The translations under genes and the position numbers were made by a program. DNA of 11,707 nucleotides. Origin: Ignavibacteriaceae bacterium. Its GTDB lineage: Bacteria > Bacteroidota > Ignavibacteria > Ignavibacteriales > Ignavibacteriaceae. The notes beneath the pieces were generated by a model. The model was not told the origin of the DNA and made no database searches. It worked only from the letters and a program-made list of their open reading frames with translations. This document shows positions 1 to 8,100 of this stretch, piece after piece (the first letter of the stretch is position 1; each line of letters starts with the position of its first letter). The DNA is taken from assembly GCA_026193755.1 (NCBI GenBank), contig JAPHUI010000067.1, positions 1-11,707 on the forward strand, given 5' to 3'.

Positions 1-5
1 AATCT

Positions 6-36
6 TCCCCGGATTAATTTCCGGGGATTTACATTT
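6..36 (+). terminator. Rho-independent terminator of an upstream gene outside the window
   Basis: An 8-bp perfect stem (TCCCCGGA at 6-13, TCCGGGGA at 20-27) closes a 6-base loop and is followed by TTTACATTTTTT. The T-rich side lies on the plus strand, while the minus-strand flank is not T-rich, so it should end a plus-strand gene lying before the window. The T tract is interrupted by ACA, so efficiency is uncertain. Confidence 0.6.
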
Positions 37-57
37 TTTACATTATTTTCATATACT
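28..57 (+). promoter_or_regulatory. Candidate sigma70-like promoter for the DUF6029-type gene
   Basis: TTTACA at 28-33 (5 of 6 to TTGACA), an 18-base spacer, then TATACT at 52-57 (5 of 6 to TATAAT). Transcription would start near 64, giving a leader of about 65 bases to the ATG at 131. The -35 box overlaps the T tract of the preceding terminator, a compact arrangement. AT-rich DNA produces such matches by chance, and this group also uses a different TTG/TAnnTTTG promoter, so this is only a candidate. Confidence 0.35.
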
Positions 58-130
58 GATGATTTTCCTAAAGCAGTATTCTAATCGTTATGTAGCTGTT
101 AATCAATTGTTCCCCAAAAGTAAAAATCGC

Positions 131-1687
131 ATGAAAAATCCCATTTATTTTTTGTACATAATAATATTAACACTATTACTCCTTATAATAAACCAGCCGA
201 TTAATGCACAGACAGAATCTCCCTGGCTTACCTGGCCACAGGGATTAGGATTTTCAAACCAGCTTGAATATTCTTATAACATTGATACCAAACAGGAAAT
301 TTTTGAAAACTGGTTGAATCTCGATTATACACTTGGAATGTTTTCTTCAGGATTAAGATTAGATGTGTTTCAACCAAATGATCCCGATCCTTCAATCAGT
401 CGTGGAAAAGATAAATATGCTGAAATAGATTATATATATTTTAAAGCCGATATTGGTGAAAAGAATGAAGGAATTTCAGTTACAGGAGGAAACTTTTATA
501 CGTTATTTGGCAGAGGAATGGTATTAAAGAGTTATGAAGACAGGGCGATCAGGATAGATAATAATTTCTTAGGATTAAAAGTAACTGGTAAATATGATGG
601 TTTTGTATTAACAGGACTTTCCGGTATGGCTGCAAATTCTAATAATGAAAGAAAGGATATACTTCATGCTTTGGATCTTGAGTACCGTGGATGGCGACCC
701 TTGAAAGTTGGAGCCACGGTGGCTTCAAATTTTTCACCTTCTGAAGAAGCAGCTCGGACTACTCTTGCATCTTTAAGATTACTTCCAAGTTTTTGGAACA
801 TCGATATGTATGCAGAATACACGGCCAAGTTTAATGAGGATATAAAGCAGAGTATTTTTAATGGCTCAGAATCAATTGTTGGTCAGGGATTTTACGGTAA
901 CTTAAATTTTTATTTTGGTTCTCTTTCGCTGCTGGGTGAATATAAATATTATGATAACATAGCTTTCACTTCTCAGGATGGAACTATCTTTTATAATACT
1001 CCGCCCTCTGTTAGGCTTGAGTACACTTACATTTTACCAAACAGACACCCCTCTCCTTTAAACCAGGCAGACGAGCAAGGATTTCAGCTGGCAGTTGGTT
1101 ACAATTTAAGTGATGATACCTATCTGACCGCTGCATATACACAGACGAAAACTCTTCCCCCAAGTTCATACTATCAAACGGTTAGTCAAATTAATATTCC
1201 GGTCTCCACACAACTGAAAGAATTTTATGTTAGTGGGCAGCAAAACTGGAGTGAAGATTTAACTACAATTGCTGCCTTAGCGTATAACGAAGAGTTGGCA
1301 ACGAACACAAAAAATATTACTCCTATTCTTGAAAACAGATTTTATTTTGGAGAAGTTAATACAATAAAGATTATAATAGAGCACCAGCATGCCACAGACA
1401 GAACAACAACAGAACAATATTATTCAGATGTTCTTTCAGTCGAATATTTAAGATCACCGGGATTCAGCGTTGCTGTTGTTTCTGAACTTCAAACTAAAGA
1501 ACCTGAACCGGGGAGAACAGTTAGAAAATTCTGGGGTTTTATTCAGACGGGCTACAAATTTGGAGGACATACAGATATTAGTTTACTTGTAGGAACACGG
1601 CAGGCAGGTAACATTTGTATAGGTGGAGTATGCAGATATGAACCGGCGTTTCAAGGTGTAGAACTGAAACTTTTAACAAGATTGTAA
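131..1687 (+). CDS. Outer-membrane beta-barrel protein, DUF6029-like
   Basis: Seen: 518 residues from ATG 131. A signal peptide comprises a short MKNP start, a long hydrophobic stretch (about residues 5-20) and a likely cut after INA (A26). The mature part is rich in alternating, aromatic-bearing strands ending in short turns, as in outer-membrane barrels. GNFYTLFGRGMVLKSYEDRA (from residue 120) matches my memory of the conserved core of DUF6029 proteins of Bacteroidota (GNFY.QFG.G...R.YE.R..G.DN). The C-terminal C496-x4-C501 in ICIGGVCRY, just before the last strand, also recurs there and may form a disulfide. Start choice: an in-frame ATG at 59 adds 24 polar residues before the signal peptide and would lie before the predicted transcription start, so 131 is preferred; neither start has a clear Shine-Dalgarno. 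The function of this family is not known to me. The 383-base gap downstream suggests it is not in the receptor operon. No clear terminator follows it. Confidence 0.72.
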   Translation: MKNPIYFLYIIILTLLLLIINQPINAQTESPWLTWPQGLGFSNQLEYSYNIDTKQEIFENWLNLDYTLGMFSSGLRLDVFQPNDPDPSISRGKDKYAEIDYIYFKADIGEKNEGISVTGGNFYTLFGRGMVLKSYEDRAIRIDNNFLGLKVTGKYDGFVLTGLSGMAANSNNERKDILHALDLEYRGWRPLKVGATVASNFSPSEEAARTTLASLRLLPSFWNIDMYAEYTAKFNEDIKQSIFNGSESIVGQGFYGNLNFYFGSLSLLGEYKYYDNIAFTSQDGTIFYNTPPSVRLEYTYILPNRHPSPLNQADEQGFQLAVGYNLSDDTYLTAAYTQTKTLPPSSYYQTVSQINIPVSTQLKEFYVSGQQNWSEDLTTIAALAYNEELATNTKNITPILENRFYFGEVNTIKIIIEHQHATDRTTTEQYYSDVLSVEYLRSPGFSVAVVSELQTKEPEPGRTVRKFWGFIQTGYKFGGHTDISLLVGTRQAGNICIGGVCRYEPAFQGVELKLLTRL

Positions 1688-1821
1688 AAAATGCTGAATA
1701 AAATCCTTAAAAATTGTTGTTATAGCATAATTATTGTATGTATAGATATTTTTAAAATAGGTTGACTTTATTCATAATTTTTACCACGTTGTAGTAACAA
1801 AATATATTTTTTACAAAAAAC

Positions 1822-1826
1822 GGAGG
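1822..1826 (+). promoter_or_regulatory. Strong Shine-Dalgarno-like GGAGG before the small ORF
   Basis: GGAGG lies 3 bases before ATG 1830. The match to the anti-Shine-Dalgarno is strong, but the spacing is shorter than usual. It is about 245 bases before the receptor start, which has its own AGGAG at 2059-2063, so it cannot serve the receptor. Confidence 0.45.
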
Positions 1827-1829
1827 TTT

Positions 1830-1910
1830 ATGATACCATTTTACGCTTTTCTTAACACAAGTGTGTCTTTCTCATTTATCAAATCACGGGTTGCAATGAA
1901 TTCCTGCTAA
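1830..1910 (+). CDS. Possible 26-codon leader ORF upstream of the TonB receptor
   Basis: ATG 1830 to TAA 1908-1910 encodes a 26-residue peptide beginning MIPFYAFLNTS and ending RVAMNSC. A strong GGAGG precedes it, although only 3 bases away. Its last four sense codons form the left arm of the hairpin at 1896-1933, so a ribosome ending translation here would open or cover that hairpin. This is the layout of a leader-peptide control element, but no run of one amino acid's codons is present to suggest classical amino-acid attenuation. I know no family match, and it may be a chance ORF. Confidence 0.3.
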   Translation: MIPFYAFLNTSVSFSFIKSRVAMNSC

Positions 1911-1933
1911 GGTTATCAAATGGCAGAATTCAT
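1896..1933 (+). promoter_or_regulatory. Bulged 11-bp hairpin overlapping the leader ORF stop
   Basis: ATGAATTCCTGC (1896-1907) pairs with GCAGAATTCAT (1923-1933): 11 bp with C1904 bulged and a 15-base loop that begins with the stop codon TAA of the small ORF. No T run follows (CAGATAATATAAC), so it is not an intrinsic terminator as it stands. A structural 5'-leader element or a regulator's palindromic binding site are both possible. Confidence 0.45.
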
Positions 1934-2070
1934 CAGATAATATAACAATCAAAAATAACAGCGTCGTTAAAAGAAGTCTGTAAATTGTATTATTATCGAA
2001 AATTCAAGACATACAATAATTAACTAAAACTAATTCAATAATCATCATCCACTAATTTAGGAGAGAGATA

Positions 2071-5000
2071 ATGAATAGAATAACGACTGTTCTCCTTTTA
2101 CTTCTGTTATTACCGACATTAACTCTTGCCGGTACTACAGGAAAATTGAAAGGCAAGGTAACCGACAATGGAACGGGTGAGGTTCTGGTTGGAGCAAATG
2201 TAATTGTTCAGGGCACCTCCTTTGGAGCTGCTACCGATATCAACGGTGATTACACTATTACTAATCTCGATGCCGGTGTATATACAGTGAAATGTTCATA
2301 TATCGGCTATCAAGCATTCACCGTCTCGAATGTCCGTATAAATGCGGACCTTACCACGGAGTTAAACTTTCAACTGACTGCTGAAGGTGTACAGGTAGGC
2401 ACTGTTGAAGTTGTAGCTTTGAAACCCCTATTAAATAAAAGTAATACTAATGCCCAAAGAATAACAACGGCTGATGATATTGCAGCGCTTCCTGTAAGGG
2501 GCATTGAAAATATTTTGGCTCTTACTCCGGGCGTTGTTTTACAGGATAAATCAATTTACGTCCGTGGTGGTCGTCAGGATGAAGTAGGTTATTATGTTGA
2601 AGGAACAAATGTTACTAACCCCTATTTAGGCGGCACCAGTTTAAATTTTTCACAGGATGCTTTGGAAGAAGTTTCAGTACAGGCAGGCGGATATACTGCA
2701 GAATTTGGTGGTGCAAATGCTGGTATTATTCGCGGACAAATTAAATCAGGCACACCTAACTGGAAAGCAAGTGTAGAATATATTACAGATAATATTGGAT
2801 TTCAGGGAAGTGATCAACGCTTTAGCGGCGATAAGAATTGGTTAGGATCTTACTGGTATGGTTATACAGATTTTATTGCTACAGTAAGCGGACCCATTTT
2901 TACCCCTAAGGTAAAATTCTTTGGACTATTTGAAAATAATTTTCTAAATGATCAGGGACCACAACCTTATCCGGGTATTAACCTTGGTGTAGTCTCCGAT
3001 CCGAATGTTACACCCTTCACTGAAGTTGATGTTACTTATCCTGCCGGGGCAGTATTCAAAAATTCCTTACAATTATATTCTGGAACCGGTTCACTAACTT
3101 TTGATTTTAACCCGCTGCTTTTCAGACTGGTTGGTTCTTATTCCAGTACTGATACCTGGGAAGGGAATGGTTATGTTGATGCAGCGAATGGTCAGGCCGG
3201 TTATTCAGGTAACATTTTGAGAATACTTGATTTAGATAGGATCGGAAAGATAGATCAGACAAGTGGTGTGTTTAACCTTAAGATGACTCATATTTTAAAT
3301 TCGAACACATATTATGAACTGAATGGTGGCTATGCCTTTGATACTGACCACAGATACGATCCTTATCTAAAGGATGATTTTATAGGTTATGGTGACAGTG
3401 TTGCTAATGCAAATGTTGGCTGGACCTGGGTAAGACGGGAAGGTGAACCAACAGGTCAATATCGTACACCCTCACCATATCAGGTGTATACTTTTTCTTT
3501 CAACGCTCCGGGTGATGTAATATCACCGTACCTAAGGTCAAAAAGCGAAAATCTTAATTTTAGTGCTGCCTTCTCATCACAAGTAACTAAGGAACATTCA
3601 ATTAAAGTTGGTGGCGAATTACAGACATATACAATTCGCAATTTTGGAATTACAAACAGAAATGTAACTCCAATTGCAGGTCGTCTGAATGATCCTAATA
3701 GAACCCAGTCTTATAGAGAGATTATGACCAGTTTAGGAGTTAATAACTACGGATACGATTTGGAGGGTAATGTTTATGATGGAGAAGATAACTATGATAC
3801 AGGACAGATTGGACCAAAACAACCTTTATTTGGTGGCGCATATATCCAGGATAAAATGGAATTTCAAAACCTGATTATTAATGCTGGATTACGGTATGAT
3901 TATATTAATACGGATAACATATCTTTTATTAATCCACTACATCCTGAAGAATCAATTGATTTTAATACACAGGAAGTTAAACCGGAAGGTTTGGTAGAAA
4001 CCCCGGCCTTTAGTTCAGTAAGTCCGCGTTTAGGTTTTTCTTTCCCGATTACTGATGTAACAGTATTCCATGCTCAGTATGGTAAGTTTGTTCAACAAAC
4101 CAGGTTGAGAGATATTTATCTAGGTATGTATGCTATATCTTTTAATTTGCAGGGCAAGTTCTTTATCGGTACCCCTGTTGGCTATAATGTAAGACCAACA
4201 AGAACAACACAGTATGAAATCGGATTTACACAGCAAATTGGTGATTTTGCTTCATTCGATATCACAGGCTATTACAAAGACATACAGGATCAAGTTGTCT
4301 ATCGTCAGCAGAAGACGGGTTCAGCAGGCAATCCATCTCCATATCCTGCATATGCTTTATTAACAAATGGTGATTTCGCTACTACTAAAGGTGTTGAACT
4401 CTCCTTCAATATGCGTCGTGTGGAGAGATTTCTTATTAACGCTTCACTTTCATTCCAGGATGCCCGTGGAACCGGATCATATCCTAACGGACAAGCTGGT
4501 ATAGTTGGTGCACCACTTGATGGAGTTACTGTATTTGAACCGCAATATGTTACACCTCTTGACTATAACAAACCTTTTACCGGAAATCTTAATATCGATT
4601 ATCGCTTTGGTAAAGATGATGGTGGTCCAATACTTCAGGAATTAGGTGCATCAATACTGTTTCTTTTTGGAAGTGGTCATCCTTATACTACCGGCGAAGG
4701 AAAAGGAAATACACAGGGAAGTCTTGAAGGAGATGCACGTTTCAGGGCACCTACGGAACCATTGAATTCATCTTTAACACCTTCAACATTCCAGGTTGAT
4801 CTGAGAGTTGACAAAACAGTTAATCTGTTTGATGTATTAAATATGAATCTCTATGTATACGTTATTAACCTTTTTGATACTAAAATTGTTAAGAATGTAT
4901 TTCTCAGAACAGGTTCCCCAACAGATGATGGCTATTTAAGCCAATATGACCTTGGCGGACAATTGGCAGAACAAAACGGACCTGATTTTGTTGCGTTATA

Positions 5001-5130
5001 CAATGCAATCAATATTGATTATTTCCAGGCTTATCAAAGAGCTGGCGGACAAAACCAGGGCGCATCCGGATCTTCATTTTTATGGGGCCCGCCCCGTCAG
5101 ATCAGGTTTGGAATTAGATTGGAGTATTAA
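2071..5130 (+). CDS. TonB-dependent receptor with carboxypeptidase-like regulatory domain
   Basis: Seen: 1019 residues. Signal peptide M1-A20 (leucine run, cut at TLA|G). Residues about 24-105 form a CarboxypepD_reg-like beta-sandwich (GKVTDNGTGEVLVGANV, then TDINGDYTI and GVYTVKCSYIGY). A TonB-box-like stretch (VGTVEVVALKP) follows near 112-122. The plug runs from about 125 to 235, with LPVRGIENILALTPGVV and YVRGGRQDEVGYYVEG (Y163 onward). The rest is the 22-strand-type barrel, with FGAYIQDKMEF-like strands, ending in IRFGIRLEY with the terminal aromatic expected of an outer-membrane insertion signal. AGGAG at 2059-2063 sets the start. Known for the family: energy from TonB/ExbBD drives uptake of a ligand too large for porins. 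The ligand is not evident: there is no SusD gene beside it, and no heme, siderophore or cobalamin gene in view. It probably heads an operon with the next two genes (52 and 34 bases apart). Confidence 0.9.
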   Translation: MNRITTVLLLLLLLPTLTLAGTTGKLKGKVTDNGTGEVLVGANVIVQGTSFGAATDINGDYTITNLDAGVYTVKCSYIGYQAFTVSNVRINADLTTELNFQLTAEGVQVGTVEVVALKPLLNKSNTNAQRITTADDIAALPVRGIENILALTPGVVLQDKSIYVRGGRQDEVGYYVEGTNVTNPYLGGTSLNFSQDALEEVSVQAGGYTAEFGGANAGIIRGQIKSGTPNWKASVEYITDNIGFQGSDQRFSGDKNWLGSYWYGYTDFIATVSGPIFTPKVKFFGLFENNFLNDQGPQPYPGINLGVVSDPNVTPFTEVDVTYPAGAVFKNSLQLYSGTGSLTFDFNPLLFRLVGSYSSTDTWEGNGYVDAANGQAGYSGNILRILDLDRIGKIDQTSGVFNLKMTHILNSNTYYELNGGYAFDTDHRYDPYLKDDFIGYGDSVANANVGWTWVRREGEPTGQYRTPSPYQVYTFSFNAPGDVISPYLRSKSENLNFSAAFSSQVTKEHSIKVGGELQTYTIRNFGITNRNVTPIAGRLNDPNRTQSYREIMTSLGVNNYGYDLEGNVYDGEDNYDTGQIGPKQPLFGGAYIQDKMEFQNLIINAGLRYDYINTDNISFINPLHPEESIDFNTQEVKPEGLVETPAFSSVSPRLGFSFPITDVTVFHAQYGKFVQQTRLRDIYLGMYAISFNLQGKFFIGTPVGYNVRPTRTTQYEIGFTQQIGDFASFDITGYYKDIQDQVVYRQQKTGSAGNPSPYPAYALLTNGDFATTKGVELSFNMRRVERFLINASLSFQDARGTGSYPNGQAGIVGAPLDGVTVFEPQYVTPLDYNKPFTGNLNIDYRFGKDDGGPILQELGASILFLFGSGHPYTTGEGKGNTQGSLEGDARFRAPTEPLNSSLTPSTFQVDLRVDKTVNLFDVLNMNLYVYVINLFDTKIVKNVFLRTGSPTDDGYLSQYDLGGQLAEQNGPDFVALYNAINIDYFQAYQRAGGQNQGASGSSFLWGPPRQIRFGIRLEY

Positions 5131-5165
5131 TCGTGATTTTAATAATAATAACTCTATTAACAGAA

Positions 5166-5171
5166 AAGGAG
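5166..5171 (+). promoter_or_regulatory. Ribosome binding site of the giant T9SS protein gene
   Basis: AAGGAG lies 11 bases before ATG 5183 within a 52-base gap after the receptor stop. It fixes the start just ahead of a signal peptide. The gap holds no terminator or promoter that I can see, which supports co-transcription with the receptor. Confidence 0.6.
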
Positions 5172-5182
5172 TTTAAAAGCAT

Positions 5183-8100
5183 ATGAGATTAAGAACAATT
5201 AATTATTTTGTTGTTTTTGTGGTGAGCCTGCTTTTTATTTCTCAATCGGTTGTTAATGCCGAGGGTAATGAAAAGGGGAAAAAATCACTGCAAAAAGTTC
5301 AGCAACAGGTTCCTGTTTCGTACCTGGACATAAATAACATATTTACCGTTTTGAGAAACAATGGAATCTCGGATATAGATGTAAATCAGCAGAATTCAGG
5401 ACTGGTTTTTCCTAAAGGAAGCGGTAAAACTGCTGCTTTTACTTCAGGTTTACTCTGGGGTGCAAGAATACCCGGTGACCCTCAGGTAAGAGTTGGCGGT
5501 ACTGCTTATGCTACAGGACTTCAGCCCGGAGCTATACTGGCAGATGGAACGGCTGATGACCCAACTTTGGAAAAGTACAGGATTTACAGGGTTAGACCGG
5601 ATATTTATCCGGGTGGACCCGAAGTAGACCTTACTAACGATGCAACGTATGAACTTACCTCTGCCTCAGCTATTCGTGCTCAATATGAAACGGATTGGAC
5701 AGAGTGGCCGGCCGATCTAGGAGCACCATTTAATGATGTTGATGAAAATGGTGTTTATGATCCAACAGTAGATATTCCCGGAGTCCCAGGCGCTGATCAA
5801 ACTCTTTGGTGCATAACAAATGATCTGAACCCAACTAATACAGCCGATTTGTATGGTGCTTCTCCCATGGGTATTGAAGCACAAATTACTTATTGGGCTT
5901 ATAATCAAACGGGCGCACTTGGAAATATGTTTTTTAGAAAATATTTATTGGTTAATAAAGGAGCCCAGCAAGACACAATAACGGATATGTATGTCTCAAT
6001 GTGGTCTGATATTGATGATGGAAATGCAGGCGATGACTTTGTTGGTGTCGATACGGTTCTTAGTTTGCAATATTGTTATAATGCAAGCCCAACAGATGCA
6101 ACATATTCACCGCTTCCACCACCTGCAATTGGTTTTGACTTTTTCCAGGGTCCTTTGGTAAACGGTGTTGCAGGTGAAGATAGAAATAAAAATGGTATAG
6201 ACGATGCCATGGATTATGGTATTTTCAAAGGACAGGTAGTAGGACCTGGTAAGATTAACCTGCCAATGACTGCCGCTTATTATTTTGCAAATGGTGATCC
6301 TAATATTGGTGATCCGCCACAGGGAGATTTGGATGGCTCGACTCAATTCTACAATTTCTTCCAGGGTAAGTTTGGTTTATCCGGTGCGACTTTTACAGAC
6401 CTCAGTACAGGAGACCCTACAACTTACGCTCTGAACGGAGATCCATTATCTGGTACGGGTTGGTTGGATGGAGTACAGCTTCCACCTGGTGACAGACGAC
6501 AGGGAAGTTCTTCCGGTCCATTTACTCTTGCACCCGGTGATACTCAGGAAGTTGTTGTGGCTGAAATTTGTGCCGGCGCCCTTCCGAGTGTTAATAATAT
6601 CGCTGCAATCGGACTTTTAAAATATTATGATGGTTTGGCACAAGTAGCTTACGATAACTTCTTCGAGCTACCTCCAAATCCTGCTTTACCTAACGTGGAT
6701 GTTGTTGAACTTCCTAATCAGATCAATCTTGATTGGGGAGAAAATGTGGAGAGCATAAGTGAAACTGAAGGTTATGATATTATATTCAATGAGGAAAATT
6801 ATAAGTTCCAGGGATACAATGTTTACCAGCTTCCAAGTCAGAGTGCCTCTAAAGAGGAAGGAAGACTGATAGCTACTTTTGATGTACAGGATAATTTTCT
6901 GGTTATCATTGGTAAAGACTTCGACGCTACTACAGGCCAGATAGTATTGAGACCTCAGCAATTGGGCAACAATACAGGTATAAGTCGTTATTTAGAGATA
7001 ACTACTGATATTTTTACTGGCACACCTCTTATTAATGGGATAAAATATTATTTTGCTGTTACAGCATACGCAGTTTTACAAAGTTATGATAAAGATGTAC
7101 CAATTGATGAGTTCCCATTAATTACAAATGTTGAAAATGTTATCAGCATTTTAACTGTTGTTCCTCGTAGTCAAAATCCTGAAGAAATGTACACACCAAT
7201 TGGAGAGTTTACTGATATAACTCACGAAGGAACCGGAGACGGTGGACCAATACCTTATGTTGTTAATCCAATTGCATTAACAGGAGATGAATACGAGATT
7301 AATTTCACTCAGCGTCAGGAAATCAGAGATCCGAACGGTGATTGGGTACCCGCAAGCACTGTTATGAGGAAATCAGGTTTTGATGGTCCGGACACACTTA
7401 CTGGTTCATCCATTGACATTGCTGCTGTTTACGGACCACAGGCAGGCACATTGGAACTGCAATTTTCCTTAGACCTGGTATCTGTTGATTACGATTGGGC
7501 AGATGGTATCACGCTAACATTCCCTGCAGGAGTAACAATTCTTAGTGTGCCGGCTTTTGAGGCTGGTAATGGATCGATTTCTCCAGAGGTTGTTGGAAAT
7601 GTAATTAATATGGGTCTCGTCAATCATGAGTACACTCAGGATGGTGCGTTTACCGGTGGTGAAGAATGGAGCGTAATCGTGCAAGCGAGTGTTCCTCTCT
7701 CAGTTGACTGGATTATTTATGATGACGGATATGGCGGCGGCCCTGTTGATGCATCAGGTACAACATCCGTAACTAGTGTCGGTAATGCATCAAGATTAGC
7801 TAAATACTGGAACTTACTGAATGTAACAACTAGTGAGTTAAAACTTGAAAATCAGGGTCTTCTTCAAGGTACTATTCCATTTCCTCCACGCGATGATATT
7901 CCCGCAAATCAATTGGTAAACGTTCCACCAAGTTTACAGCCTATTGTTGATGGTTTCAGGATAGGCGTAGATGGAGGATATGCTGCCCCTACAACTATAT
8001 TTAGTTTAGAATTAAATGGTGCAAATTTAAGAATTAACAGAAGTAGCGCAGACTATCAAATGACTGATTTTACGTATTTTGGTTACGCAGATGGTTTTGC

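Larger units (their letters stand above)
1728..2022. repeat. 14-bp perfect inverted repeat bracketing the leader region
   Basis: TAATTATTGTATGT at 1728-1741 is the exact reverse complement of ACATACAATAATTA at 2009-2022; the arms are 267 bases apart. The right arm can alternatively pair over 7 bp with ATTGTAT at 1984-1990. The arms could be paired operator sites, long-range RNA pairing, or the terminal repeats of a small nonautonomous element; both outer ends are TA, which would suit a TA target duplication, but TA is self-complementary so this is weak. The low-complexity AT base makes chance possible, though 14 matches is long for a region this short. Confidence 0.5.
1688..2070. other. 383-base intergenic leader region before the TonB receptor operon
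   Basis: No long ORF fits here. It holds a possible 26-codon ORF (1830-1910), a bulged hairpin (1896-1933), a 14-bp inverted repeat (1728-1741 and 2009-2022) and a 9-base direct repeat TTATCAAAT (1876-1884, 1913-1921). TTGACT at 1762-1767 resembles a -35 box, but no acceptable -10 box lies 16-18 bases after it, and I found no full TAnnTTTG box. The operon promoter is presumably here but is not assigned. I recognise no known riboswitch, including no cobalamin-box-like sequence. Confidence 0.7.

Noticed and set aside
59..130. Upstream in-frame ATG at 59 as the start of the DUF6029-type gene
   Set aside because: It adds 24 polar residues before a complete signal peptide, has no Shine-Dalgarno, and lies before the predicted transcription start near 64.
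1690..1726. ATGCT/AGCAT pairing after the DUF6029-type gene as a terminator
   Set aside because: Only 5 bp with a loop of more than 25 bases and no T run.
1762..1797. TTGACT at 1762 as the operon promoter
   Set aside because: The 16-18 base spacing leads to CACGTT-like sequence, not a -10 box, and there is no TAnnTTTG at a suitable distance.
1800..2060. Known riboswitch (such as cobalamin) before the TonB receptor
   Set aside because: No conserved riboswitch core or multi-helix arrangement could be seen.
4946..5176. 76-codon plus-strand frame across the receptor's 3' end
   Set aside because: It lies in another frame over the receptor's conserved last strands, with no ribosome site and no recognisable protein features.
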